Below, piece by piece: positions 1-8,208 of a DNA stretch of 64,000 nt. The stretch is from DASRFA01 sp035651755. GTDB lineage: Bacteria > Desulfobacterota > Binatia > UBA12015. The stretch covers positions 124,001-188,000 of the forward strand of contig DASRFA010000013.1 in assembly GCA_035651755.1 (NCBI GenBank), in the 5' to 3' direction. Each line of letters begins with the position of its first letter. The first letter of the stretch is position 1. The translations under genes and the position numbers were made by a program. The notes beneath the pieces were generated by a model. The model was not told where the DNA came from, ran no database searches, and saw only the letters and a list, made by a program, of their open reading frames with translations.

Positions 1-549
1 AGCGTCACGTTCGCCGCCGGCTCGACCGGCCAGGCGAGCCCGTCCTGCCTCCAGAACCTGGCCGCGAACGGCGGCACCGGCACGGCCTACCTCTCGACGT
101 CGAACCTCAACTACGCGTTCTGGACCGGCAGCTACGGCAGCTCGTCGCTCTTCGAGCTGAACGTCAATCCGGGCGGCATCGGCACCGACAACTTCGACAT
201 CTCGTTCAACCAGGGATTCGACATCGGCATGACGATCGTCGCGCCCACGGGGACGTCGATCCCCTACATCGTCGCGACCGATGCGACGGCGCCGGGCGCG
301 TACCAGACCGCCCAGAACCAGCCGCAGTGCTACACGGCGCCGTGCCTGTCGCCCAACTACAACGCGACGACGGGCGGCACGTGGAATCTCTACCTCTGCA
401 ACGGCGCGCCGAGCATCCCGAACGTCAACACGCCGGGGCCGTGCGGCTGCAGCGTGTGCCCGTGCCAGTGCAACTGGCAGGACGTCACCTGCAAGGGCCA
501 GCCGACGCCCGGCCAGAACGGCTGCCCGCTCGACTGCCCGAACTCGTGA
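1..549 (+). CDS. secreted thaumatin-like protein, C-terminal part
   Basis: The open frame runs in from the left edge, so the start and any signal peptide are missing; about 182 residues remain. The segment around residues 48-75 (FELNVNPGG, then DNFDISFNQGFDIGM) resembles the thaumatin/osmotin core, where an F-E-x-N strand is followed by D-F-Y-D-V-S-L-V-D-G-F-N-x-P-M. The last 60 residues carry many cysteines (for example CGCSVCPCQC), as expected for a disulfide-rich exported protein. A thaumatin fold is an inference from this one motif; another cysteine-rich secreted domain is possible. The gene converges on the Nudix gene with a gap of only 16 bases. Confidence 0.45.
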   Translation, partial: SVTFAAGSTGQASPSCLQNLAANGGTGTAYLSTSNLNYAFWTGSYGSSSLFELNVNPGGIGTDNFDISFNQGFDIGMTIVAPTGTSIPYIVATDATAPGAYQTAQNQPQCYTAPCLSPNYNATTGGTWNLYLCNGAPSIPNVNTPGPCGCSVCPCQCNWQDVTCKGQPTPGQNGCPLDCPNS

Positions 550-565
550 CGGCGCGGGACGTCCG

Positions 566-1201
566 TCAGCGCCAGGCGAAGACCGGCTGCTCGAAGTGCG
601 CGACGCGCGTCGCGCGGCCGTGCAGCCCGACCTCGCGGAACTGAAAGATGACCGCCGCGGTCGGCGCGTGCACGTGCGTGCCGACGAGCGGGATCGAGAT
701 CACGGGCCGGTCGCTCTCCGGGATGCGGCGGAGGCGCGGGACTCCGGGCCGATCGAGCTCGGCGAGCGGAATCCGGTACGCGGCCGCGACCTCGCGCGGG
801 TCGGGCACGAGCTGCGCGTCCTCGCCGGCCCACACCACGACCGGGGTGATGACGAAGCCCGAGCGCGTCGGGTAGTCGTCGAGGAGGCCGAGGACCGCTT
901 CCGGAGTCGTCTCGAGGCCGACCTCCTCGTGCAGCTCGCGGAGGGCGGCCGCGGCCGCCGTCTCCCCGTCGTCCATCCGGCCGCCCGGCAGGGCCCACTG
1001 GCCGCCGTGGTTCGCGAGACGAGCGGCGCGACGCGTGAGGACGAAGCATGCGTTGCCGGCCTCGTCGCGGACGATCACCACCGCGACCGCCGCCGCGACC
1101 CGGTGCTCCAGCGGACAGGTCTCGCGCTCGAAGGACGCGAGCCGCGCTCCGATCTCCTGCCGCAGGGGAGTCGAGAACTGGAGGAGCGGGGCGATCGACA
1201 T
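566..1201 (-). CDS. Nudix hydrolase, CoA-pyrophosphatase-like
   Basis: A 211-residue protein with a complete Nudix box (G-x5-E-x7-R-E-L-H-E-E-V-G-L) at about residues 74-96, which binds the metal used to cleave nucleoside-diphosphate-linked substrates. The segment before the box (LTRRAARLANHGGQWALPGG) and the later SGFVITPVV resemble NudL/Nudt7 CoA pyrophosphatases, which usually have T-x-R-x6-H-x-G-x-x-x-F-P-G-G there. The specific CoA substrate is inferred. The start is the ATG giving MSIAPLLQ. It is divergent from pdxB with about 125 bases between the two starts. Confidence 0.85.
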   Translation of the reverse strand: MSIAPLLQFSTPLRQEIGARLASFERETCPLEHRVAAAVAVVIVRDEAGNACFVLTRRAARLANHGGQWALPGGRMDDGETAAAAALRELHEEVGLETTPEAVLGLLDDYPTRSGFVITPVVVWAGEDAQLVPDPREVAAAYRIPLAELDRPGVPRLRRIPESDRPVISIPLVGTHVHAPTAAVIFQFREVGLHGRATRVAHFEQPVFAWR

Positions 1202-1325
1202 CGGCGACCAGATTAGTCCTCGCCGGGTGCCGATCGCCAGTGCGCTTCGGCGCCGCCGGCGAGCACGCGGGACGCGAAGCGATGGGGTCGTCGCAGCCGT
1301 CGCCACGCGAGGGTAGAAGGCGGGC

Positions 1326-2459
1326 GTGGGTCCGCGCATCCTCGTCGACGAGAACGTGGCGCTCGCCCGCGAAGCCTTCGGCGACCTGGGCGACGTCGAG
1401 CTCTTCGCCGGGCGAAGCTTGCGCGCGGCCGACGTGCGCGACGCCACGGCGCTCGTCGTGCGCTCGGTCACGCGCGTCGACGAGCGGCTCCTCGCGGGGA
1501 GCGCCGTCCGCTTCGTCGGGACGGCGACGATCGGCACCGACCACGTCGACGTCGATCTTCTCGCACGCGGCGGGATCGCGTTCGCGTACGCTCCCGGCAG
1601 CAACGCGCGCTCGGTGGCGGAGTACGTGACGGCGGCGCTCCTCGAGCTCGAGGTCGAGCGCGGGCGCTCGTGGGAGGGCGCGGTGCTCGGCGTCGTCGGC
1701 GTCGGGCACGTCGGGACGCTCGTCGTCGAGCAGGCGGCCGCGCTCGGGATGGAAGTCCTCTGCTGCGACCCGCCGCGCGCCGAGCGCGAGGGCGACGCGG
1801 GCTTCCTCCCGCTCGCGCGCGTCCTCGACGCCGCGGACGCGGTCACGCTCCACACGCCGCTCGCCGTCGCCGGGCGGCACGCGACGCATCATTTGATCGG
1901 CGCTCGCGAGCTCGCGCGCCTGCGGCCCGGCGCCGTCGTGCTCAACACGTCGCGCGGTCCGGTCGCCGACGGCGCGGCTCTTCTCGCGGCGCTCGAGTCG
2001 GGACGCCTCGCGGCCGCCGTGCTGGACGTGTGGGAAGGCGAGCCCGCTCCCGACTTGGCACTGGTCCGACGCACCTCGCTCGCGACCCCGCACATCGCGG
2101 GCTACTCGCTCGACGGCAAGGTCGCCGGCACGCGCGCGATCGCGCGCGCCCTCGCCGACTTCCTGGGAGTCCCCCCTCCGGTCGGCGCGGCGCTGCCGCG
2201 AGCGGGCCGCGTGTCGATCGCCGACACGGGTCGCGCCGCTCTCCGCTCGGCGGTCCGCTCCGCGTACGCGATCCGCGACGACGACCGGCGGCTCCGTTCC
2301 GCCGTCGTGCTCGAGCCCCGCGAGCGAGCGGCCGCGTTCGACGCGCTCCGGCGCGACTACCCCGTCCGGCGCGAGTTCGCCGCCTACGAGGTCGAGACCC
2401 CCGGCCTCGCCGACCGCGACAGGGCGCGCCTCGCACGCTTCGGCTTCGCGCTCGGTTAG
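1326..2459 (+). CDS. pdxB: 4-phosphoerythronate dehydrogenase PdxB
   Basis: A 377-residue D-2-hydroxyacid dehydrogenase, matching the length of PdxB, which oxidises 4-phospho-D-erythronate in the DXP-dependent pyridoxal-phosphate pathway. The N-terminus has the family pattern ILVDEN, VVRSVT and FVGTATIGTDHVD. The NAD-binding Rossmann motif GVVGVGHVG is near residue 122, followed by CDPPRA, NTSRGPV with the catalytic arginine, VLDVWEGEP, and TPHIAGYSLDGK with the catalytic histidine. The C-terminal PdxB dimerisation domain fills the last ~100 residues. The start is a GTG. No other pyridoxine gene is in the window. A palindromic repeat begins 14 bases after the stop codon. Confidence 0.93.
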   Translation: MGPRILVDENVALAREAFGDLGDVELFAGRSLRAADVRDATALVVRSVTRVDERLLAGSAVRFVGTATIGTDHVDVDLLARGGIAFAYAPGSNARSVAEYVTAALLELEVERGRSWEGAVLGVVGVGHVGTLVVEQAAALGMEVLCCDPPRAEREGDAGFLPLARVLDAADAVTLHTPLAVAGRHATHHLIGARELARLRPGAVVLNTSRGPVADGAALLAALESGRLAAAVLDVWEGEPAPDLALVRRTSLATPHIAGYSLDGKVAGTRAIARALADFLGVPPPVGAALPRAGRVSIADTGRAALRSAVRSAYAIRDDDRRLRSAVVLEPRERAAAFDALRRDYPVRREFAAYEVETPGLADRDRARLARFGFALG

Positions 2460-2472
2460 GAGGATGGCTCAA

Positions 2473-2556
2473 GACGCGAGCGCAGCGAGCCCGCGGGGAG
2501 TCGGGCCCCATTCGGCTTTGCCGGGGCGAGGGGAGCGATCCCCTCGTTCGATGGCC
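2473..2556 (+). repeat. palindromic repeat family 1, copy A (degenerate)
   Basis: About 84 bases immediately after the pdxB stop. Order of blocks: GCGAGCGCAGCGAGCCCGCG, a hairpin around GGCTTTGCC, then GGGGCGAGGGGAGCGATCCC and CTCGTTCGATGGCC. The last 30 bases are nearly identical to the copy inside uvrA at 18272-18361. In this copy the right arm of the central hairpin is shortened (CCATTCGGC TTT GCCGGGGC), so the stem is partly lost. The copy lies between pdxB and the amidohydrolase gene. Confidence 0.75.
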
Positions 2557-2639
2557 CCGCCGGGCGCACCGCTGTACCCTTTGCCTCGTTCGATTCGCCG
2601 AACGACCCTTGATCGCGGTGGCGCGATTCGCCATGCAAT

Positions 2640-2651
2640 GAACGATCGTTC
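2640..2651. promoter_or_regulatory. 12-bp palindrome, possible operator
   Basis: GAACGATCGTTC is a perfect 12-base palindrome 54 bases upstream of the amidohydrolase ATG and downstream of repeat copy A. Palindromes of this kind are typical of TetR-type repressor sites, but no cognate regulator lies next to it, so a regulatory role is a guess from sequence symmetry and position. Confidence 0.3.
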
Positions 2652-2704
2652 GTTGATGCTGACCCGACGCGGTGCCGCGGCGAGCGCGGCACGGGAGGCG
2701 TGAG

Positions 2705-3820
2705 ATGGAATACCGGCTGATCTCGGCGGATTCGCACTTCATCGAGCCGCCCGATCTCTGGACCGAGTGGCTGCCGGCCAAGTATCGGGACATCGCCCCC
2801 AAGCTCGTCAAGGACAAAGACGGCGGGGACGCCTGGGACTACGGCGCCGGCGAGCCGTCGCCGCTCGGCATCTACGCCGCGGCGGGCAAGGACGAGCACA
2901 CACTCAAGTGGACCGGCGTCAGCTACTCGACGATGAATCAGGGCTTCTTCCGCGGCGCGCCCCGCCTCGAGGAGCAGGATCAGGACGGCGTCGACGCGGA
3001 GGTGATCTTCAGCTCGGCGCGCATGCTCGCGCACTTCTACCGCCAGAAGGACGACCAGGCGCAGCTCGCCGCGCTCCAGGCGCTCAACAACTGGATCTTC
3101 CAGGAGTTCTGCGCGCCGAACCGGAACCGGCTGATCGGGCTCGCCTACATGCCGGCGATCGGCGCCGAGGCGGCGGCGGTCGAGCTCGAGCGCTGCGCCG
3201 AGATGGGCGCGAAAGGCGCCGCGATCCTGTGCTGGCCGAGCGGCAACGACGCGATCTCCAAGGCCGACGATCTTTTCTGGGCGAAGGCCGAGGAGCTCGA
3301 CATCCCGATCCACGTCCACGTCCGCATGATCCCGCGCTTCAGCCCGCCGCCGAAGGCGACCGGCCAGCAGGGCGGCGACATCCCCGGCCTCGCGACGACC
3401 GGCATGCTCGACATGCCGAAGGTCATGGGCCAGATGATCATCTCCGAGGTCTTCGACCGCTTCCCGAAGCTGCAGATGGTCGGCGTCGAGGCGGGCTGCG
3501 GCTGGATCCCGTACTTCCTCGAGCAGCTCGACGACCGCTACTGGCGGAACCGCCGCTGGGCCGACTGCAACCTCAAGATGCAGCCGACCGATTACTACCG
3601 CCGGAACTGGCACTCGACCTTCATGAAGGACTCCTACGCGCTCGAGAACCGCCACCGGATCGGCGTCGACAACATGATGTGGTCGAGCGACTACCCGCAC
3701 CACGGGTGCGAGTGGCCGTACTCGCGGAAGCAGATCCGCGAGACCGCGCTCGGCGTCCCGGCCGACGAGCTGCACAAGATCCTCGCCGGCAACGCGGTCG
3801 CGCTCTACAAGCTGCAGTAG
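2705..3820 (+). CDS. amidohydrolase-2 family metal-dependent hydrolase
   Basis: A 371-residue TIM-barrel protein of the amidohydrolase 2 (ACMSD-like) group. The N-terminus ISADSHFIEPPDLW replaces the usual D-x-H strand; HVHVR, VGVEAGCGWIPYFLEQLDD and SSDYPHHGCEWPYS are characteristic of the subgroup that hydrolyses or decarboxylates aromatic or cyclic acids. The metal ligands expected are the N-terminal His, the barrel His residues and the Asp of SSDYPH. The true substrate cannot be told. The ATG at MEYRLI is chosen because it gives the usual family N-terminus, and upstream codons fall in low-complexity sequence. It is a single-gene unit, with a palindrome (2640-2651) in its leader. Confidence 0.85.
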   Translation: MEYRLISADSHFIEPPDLWTEWLPAKYRDIAPKLVKDKDGGDAWDYGAGEPSPLGIYAAAGKDEHTLKWTGVSYSTMNQGFFRGAPRLEEQDQDGVDAEVIFSSARMLAHFYRQKDDQAQLAALQALNNWIFQEFCAPNRNRLIGLAYMPAIGAEAAAVELERCAEMGAKGAAILCWPSGNDAISKADDLFWAKAEELDIPIHVHVRMIPRFSPPPKATGQQGGDIPGLATTGMLDMPKVMGQMIISEVFDRFPKLQMVGVEAGCGWIPYFLEQLDDRYWRNRRWADCNLKMQPTDYYRRNWHSTFMKDSYALENRHRIGVDNMMWSSDYPHHGCEWPYSRKQIRETALGVPADELHKILAGNAVALYKLQ

Positions 3821-3845
3821 GTCAGGTCCGCGCCGCGCGCCGCGC

Positions 3846-4046
3846 TCACGCGGGCGGCGGCTCGGCGGGGACCCATCCCCGGCACGCGACGACCGGCAGG
3901 CGAGGGTAGCGCGGAAACGCGGGATCGCGCTCGGCGAGCCCGCAGAGCCAGAACGTGCTGCCGCGCGCCGACGCGATCCGGCGCGCGTGCGCGCAACCGG
4001 CGCAGAGGCCGGGATCCGGCTCGGGCGGCCGCGCGCCGTCGCTCAC
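3846..4046 (-). CDS. small conserved cysteine protein (66 aa)
   Basis: Begins with GTG overlapping the stop of the upstream glycosyltransferase as GTGA, so it is probably translationally coupled. The protein has C15-x2-C18, then C35 in STFWLCGLAERDP, and C55 in the tail PRYPRLPVVACRGWVP. I recall small proteins with the pattern C-x2-C-x-H-x-R ... S-x-F-x-L-C ... D-P-x-F-P-x-Y-P-x-x-P in many bacterial genomes, and four cysteines suggest a single metal-binding knuckle. Function is unknown; partnership with the glycosyltransferase is inferred from the overlap. Confidence 0.7.
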   Translation of the reverse strand: MSDGARPPEPDPGLCAGCAHARRIASARGSTFWLCGLAERDPAFPRYPRLPVVACRGWVPAEPPPA

Positions 4047-5110
4047 GCCGAGGCGGAACGCACGCGCCGATGGCGCTCGGCGATCAGCGTCCGATACACC
4101 GCCTCGTACTCTCTCGCCGCGCGATCCGACGTGAACCGCTCCTCCGCCCAGGCGCGGCAGGCGCGGCGATCGATCTCGTCGATCCGGCCGAGAGCGCGCT
4201 GGAGCTGCTCGTCGCCGTCGCAGACGAAGCCCACGTGCCCATCGGCGACGACCTCCGGCGCGGCGCCGCAGCTCGTCGTGATGACCGGCGTTCCGCACGC
4301 GAGCGCCTCGATCATCACCAGGCCGAACGGCTCGGGCCAGAACATCGGGAAGAGGAGGGCGCGCGCGTCGCCGAGCAGCCGGAGCTTCTGCTGCTGATCG
4401 GCCTCGCCGACGTACTCGACGCCGGGCGCGTCCAGCATCGGCTCGACGACCTCCTCGAAGTACCGCTTGTCCGCCTCGTCGACCTTGGCCGCGAGCACGA
4501 TGCGGATGCCGGCGCGGCGCGCGAGCGCGATCGCCGCGTGCGGCCGCTTCTCGGGCGACATGCGGCCGAGGAAGAGCACGTAGTCGCCGCGTCCTTCGCC
4601 GACGGGATAGTTCTCGATCGGCAGGCCGTGATGGATGCACGCGACCCAGCGCGCCCACTCGACCGGCCGGCGCTGCGAGTAGCTGATCGAGACGAGCGGG
4701 CGATCGGCGAATACCCGGAACGCCGGCTCGAGCCACGGCAGATCGAGCCGCCCGTGCATCGTCGTGACCGCGGGCGGGTGCTGGGGCCCGAACGCGGGGA
4801 GCGCGAACGTATCCAGGTGTGAATGGATGACGTCGAACTCGTGCGCGCGCTGCTGGACCATGCCGAGCATCGTCGTGTGCGAGACGATGGGATCGCCGCC
4901 CCGCGCGAGGCGGATCGCCCGGTCGACGACCGGAACGAGCTCCGCGGACGTCTGCGAGTCGCCGCTCGCGAACAGGACGACGTGATGGCCGCGGTGCACG
5001 AGCGCCTCGGTGAGCCAGGAGACGACGCGCTCCGTGCCACCGTAGAGCTTGGGCGGCACGGCTTCGAAGAGCGGTGAGAGCTGCGCGATCCGCAGCGGCG
5101 ATTGGTCCAC
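4043..5110 (-). CDS. glycosyltransferase family 4
   Basis: A 355-residue GT-B glycosyltransferase. The N-terminal domain starts RIAQLSPLFEAVPPKLYGGT with the glycine-rich acceptor loop and then TERVVSWLTEALVHRGHHV; the C-terminal donor domain has VLFLGRMSPEKRPHAAI and ends in the E-x7-E motif region PEPFGLVMIEALACGTPVI. These are standard GT4 features for retaining sugar transfer from an NDP-sugar. A GTG start is chosen because it follows GGGGGCAGAG and gives the family N-terminus. It is divergent, with 45 bases between starts, from the debranching-type enzyme, a pairing often seen for trehalose/glycogen or oligosaccharide metabolism. Confidence 0.88.
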   Translation of the reverse strand: MDQSPLRIAQLSPLFEAVPPKLYGGTERVVSWLTEALVHRGHHVVLFASGDSQTSAELVPVVDRAIRLARGGDPIVSHTTMLGMVQQRAHEFDVIHSHLDTFALPAFGPQHPPAVTTMHGRLDLPWLEPAFRVFADRPLVSISYSQRRPVEWARWVACIHHGLPIENYPVGEGRGDYVLFLGRMSPEKRPHAAIALARRAGIRIVLAAKVDEADKRYFEEVVEPMLDAPGVEYVGEADQQQKLRLLGDARALLFPMFWPEPFGLVMIEALACGTPVITTSCGAAPEVVADGHVGFVCDGDEQLQRALGRIDEIDRRACRAWAEERFTSDRAAREYEAVYRTLIAERHRRVRSASA

Positions 5111-5155
5111 CTCTGCCCCCGTGATACCTCTTTCCGAAGTCACGACGTCGACTGC

Positions 5156-7339
5156 ATGGACGACGAAGTCATCTACGTTCGCGACCAGTTCTACATCCTT
5201 TCTACCTCGCGGCGCGCCGACGACCGAACGCTGGTCCTCAAGAACAACGACACGTTCGCCGTCCTCGATCGCCACGGGGACGCGCACGCGATCGGCCTCG
5301 GACGCCAGGGCGTCTTCCACGACGGCACGCGTCATCTGAGCCGGCTCGAGACGCGCTTCGACTCGGCGCGCCTCCTGCTGCTCGGCTCCACCGTGGCGCA
5401 ATCCGACGGCGTCCTGATCGCGCACCTGACGAACGCCGACATGCGCCACGGGGACGTCGTCGTCGTGCCGCGCGACACGGTGCATCTCCTCCGGACGACG
5501 TTCCTCTGGGACGGCGCGTGCCACTCGCGGCTCGAGATCCGGAACTACGGCTCCGATCCGGTCGCGTTCGTCCTCGCGATGTTCTTCGGCGCCGACTTCG
5601 TCGACGTGTTCGAGGTGCGCGGCTCGCGCCGCGCGCATCGTGGCACGATGCTCGAGCCGCGGCTCGAGCCGGGCTGCGTCACCCTCGGCTACGAGGGCCT
5701 CGACCGCGTCCGCCGGACGACGGCGATGCGCTTCCGGCCGGACCCGTCGGGGCTCGACGCGGAGAGCGCTCGCTGGTCGCTCACCGTGCCGCCCCGCGGC
5801 GAGGAATGCGTGCTCCTCACGATCGAGTGCCGGCGCGAGGAGCCGTCGATCGCGCCGACCTCGAACGGCGCGCAGCGCTACGACGCGGCGCTCGCCGAGG
5901 CGCGCGCGCGGCACTCCGCGCGCACCGCGTGGGCGGCGCGGGTCGAGACGTCGAACGCGCTCTTCGACGAATGGTGGACGCGCTCGTCGACGGATCTCGC
6001 GATGATGCGCACCGACCTCCCGACCGGCGAGTACCCGTACGCCGGCGTCCCGTGGTTCTCGACGCCGTTCGGCCGCGACGGTCTCATCACGGCCTTCCAG
6101 ACGCTCTGGCTCGACCCGTCGCTCGCGCGCGGCGTGCTCCACTTCCTCGCGGTGACGCAGGCGACCGAGTCTCGGCCCGAGGCGGACGCGGAGCCGGGCA
6201 AGATCCTGCACGAGGCGCGCGGCGGCGAGATGGCCGCGCTCGGCGAGATCCCGTTCGGCCGCTATTACGGCAGCGTCGACTCGACGCCGCTCTTCGTGAT
6301 GCTCGCCGGGGCGTACTGGACGCGCACCGGCGACCGCGAGACCGTCGAGCGCGTCTGGCCGCACGTCGTGCGCGCGCTCGACTGGATCGCGCAATCGGGC
6401 GACCTCGACGGCGACGGCTTCGTCGAGTACGCGCGCCGCACGCCGTCCGGCCTCCGCCATCAGGGGTGGAAGGACTCCGAGGACTCGGTGTTCCACGCGG
6501 ACGGCGCGCTCGCGGAAGGCGCGATCGCGCTGTGCGAGGTGCAGGGCTACGTCTACGCGGCGCACGTCGCCGCAGCCGAGCTCGCGTCCGTCGTCGGCGA
6601 CGCCGAGCGCGCCGAGCGCCACCGCCGGCTCGCGCGCGAGATGCGCGATCGCTTCGACGACGTCTTCTGGGACGACGAGATCGGGACCTACGCGCTCGCG
6701 CTCGACGGCGACAAGCGGCCGTGCCGCGTCCGCACGTCGAACGCCGGCCACTGTCTCTTCTCCGGCATCGCGCGCGCCGAGCGGTCGAAGGCGGTCGCCA
6801 CGACGCTCATGCACGGCGACACGTTCTGCGGCTGGGGCGTGCGCACCGTCGCCGCGAGCGAGCGCCGCTACAACCCGATGTCGTACCACAACGGCTCGGT
6901 CTGGCCGCACGACAACTCGGTCGTCGCGTGGGGGATGTCGCGCTACGGCCTCTACGAGCCGGTGCTCGCGATCTTCGAGGGCATGTTCGGCGCGGCGCTC
7001 GGGATGGACCTCCGCCGCCTCCCGGAGCTCTTCTGCGGCTTCGCGCGCCGCGCGGGCGAGGGCCCGACCTCGTACCCGATGGCGTGTGCGCCGCAGGCCT
7101 GGTCGGCGGGCGCGGTGTCGCTGCTCCTGCAGGCGTCGCTCGGGCTCGCGATCGACGCCCCGGCGCGCCGCATCCAGCTCTCGCAGCCGCGCCTGCCGCC
7201 GTTCCTGGACGTCGTCCGCCTGCGCGACCTCCGCGTCGGCGAGGCGAGCATCGACATGCAGGTCGTTCGGCACGCGAGCGACGTCGGCGTGACGGTCACG
7301 CGTCGCGACGGACACGTCGAGGTCGCCGTCGTCACCTGA
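5156..7339 (+). CDS. amylo-alpha-1,6-glucosidase / glycogen-debranching-type enzyme
   Basis: A 727-residue protein. The first ~250 residues form the beta-rich N-terminal domain of bacterial glycogen-debranching-like proteins (YILSTSRRAD, KNNDTFAVLD, GLGRQGVFHDGTRHLS). From about residue 280 an (alpha/alpha)6 barrel begins, with PYAGVPWFSTPFGRDGLITA, PGKILHEARGGEMA, YYGSVDSTPLFV, DLDGDGFVEY, HQGWKDSEDS and WPHDNSVVAWG, typical of GH63/GH15-like glucosidases in this family. Expected activity is hydrolysis of alpha-glucosidic linkages in the cytoplasm. The ATG giving MDDEVIYV is preferred. It shares a 45-base divergent promoter region with the GT4 gene. Confidence 0.85.
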   Translation: MDDEVIYVRDQFYILSTSRRADDRTLVLKNNDTFAVLDRHGDAHAIGLGRQGVFHDGTRHLSRLETRFDSARLLLLGSTVAQSDGVLIAHLTNADMRHGDVVVVPRDTVHLLRTTFLWDGACHSRLEIRNYGSDPVAFVLAMFFGADFVDVFEVRGSRRAHRGTMLEPRLEPGCVTLGYEGLDRVRRTTAMRFRPDPSGLDAESARWSLTVPPRGEECVLLTIECRREEPSIAPTSNGAQRYDAALAEARARHSARTAWAARVETSNALFDEWWTRSSTDLAMMRTDLPTGEYPYAGVPWFSTPFGRDGLITAFQTLWLDPSLARGVLHFLAVTQATESRPEADAEPGKILHEARGGEMAALGEIPFGRYYGSVDSTPLFVMLAGAYWTRTGDRETVERVWPHVVRALDWIAQSGDLDGDGFVEYARRTPSGLRHQGWKDSEDSVFHADGALAEGAIALCEVQGYVYAAHVAAAELASVVGDAERAERHRRLAREMRDRFDDVFWDDEIGTYALALDGDKRPCRVRTSNAGHCLFSGIARAERSKAVATTLMHGDTFCGWGVRTVAASERRYNPMSYHNGSVWPHDNSVVAWGMSRYGLYEPVLAIFEGMFGAALGMDLRRLPELFCGFARRAGEGPTSYPMACAPQAWSAGAVSLLLQASLGLAIDAPARRIQLSQPRLPPFLDVVRLRDLRVGEASIDMQVVRHASDVGVTVTRRDGHVEVAVVT

Positions 7340-7440
7340 CCGGCGCGGCGCTCGATGACGCCGGCGTCGCGAGCGCTCGGCGCGCGTCGCCACATCGACG
7401 CGGCCCGCTCGCCGGCGCGCGAGCTCTCGCCGGCAAACGG

Positions 7441-8208
7441 CTAGTCTGGGTCGAGATCGCGTAGCGCCGCGGCGGCGACCCGCAGGTCGGCGACGAAGAG
7501 CTCGTTCTCCCGCTGGCGGCTCTCGGGATCCGGCGCGCGCAGGATCGACGCCGGGTGCACCGTCGCGACGACGCGCCCGAACGGCGAGCCGAGCAGCATC
7601 CCGCGCTGGCGCGTCACGCGAAAGCTCGGGCCCAGGATCGACTGCGCGGCGGTCGCGCCGAGCGCGATCAAGAGCTTCGGGTGCACGGTCGAAACCTCGG
7701 CCTCGAGCCACGGGCGGCATGCGGCGACCTCGCGCGAGTTCGGCTTCGCGTGGATGCGGAGCTTGCCGCGCGGCTCCCACTTGAAGTGCTTGACGGCGTT
7801 CGTGACGAACACGCGCTTCCGGTCGATGCCGGCCGCGTCGAGCGCCTCGTCGAGGAGCCGGCCGGCCGGCCCGACGAACGGGCGGCCGGCGAGGTCCTCG
7901 GCGTTGCCGGGCTGCTCGCCGACGAGCATGACGGCCGCGCCGCGCGGGCCCTCGCCGAAGACCGCCTGCGTCGCGCGCTCCCAGAGATCGCAGCCGCGGC
8001 ACCCTTGCGCCGCTTCGCGGAGCGCCGAGAGCGAACGCTCGGGCGGCACCCAGGGCGCTGCCGAGCGCGCGGGCGCGCGCGCGGCCCTCGAGCCTGCCGC
8101 CGGCGCCCCGGGCGCATCGCCGCGGGACGGCGACGCGCGGTCGGCGCGCGCGCGCGGCGCCGGAGCTCGCGGCGCGGGGGTGCGGGTCGTTGCTCGGCGC
8201 GGCGCCAT
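7441..8208 (-). CDS. udgX: UdgX-type uracil-DNA glycosylase
   Basis: A 255-residue protein; the first 50 residues are a basic Pro/Ala/Arg-rich tail that may not be structured. From residue 60 on it matches family 4/UdgX uracil-DNA glycosylases: C70-x2-C73 for the iron-sulfur cluster, motif A GEQPGNAEDLAGRPFVGPAG at 97-116, NAVKHFKWEP at 137-146, then KLRIH at 149-153, C164, and motif B HPASILRA at 218-225. The KRRIH-type loop containing His and the KHFKFE-type segment distinguish UdgX, which forms a covalent bond with uracil DNA through that His (established for mycobacterial UdgX). Here the loop reads L-R-I-H, keeping the His at 153. Confidence 0.88.
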   Translation of the reverse strand: MAPRRATTRTPAPRAPAPRARADRASPSRGDAPGAPAAGSRAARAPARSAAPWVPPERSLSALREAAQGCRGCDLWERATQAVFGEGPRGAAVMLVGEQPGNAEDLAGRPFVGPAGRLLDEALDAAGIDRKRVFVTNAVKHFKWEPRGKLRIHAKPNSREVAACRPWLEAEVSTVHPKLLIALGATAAQSILGPSFRVTRQRGMLLGSPFGRVVATVHPASILRAPDPESRQRENELFVADLRVAAAALRDLDPD

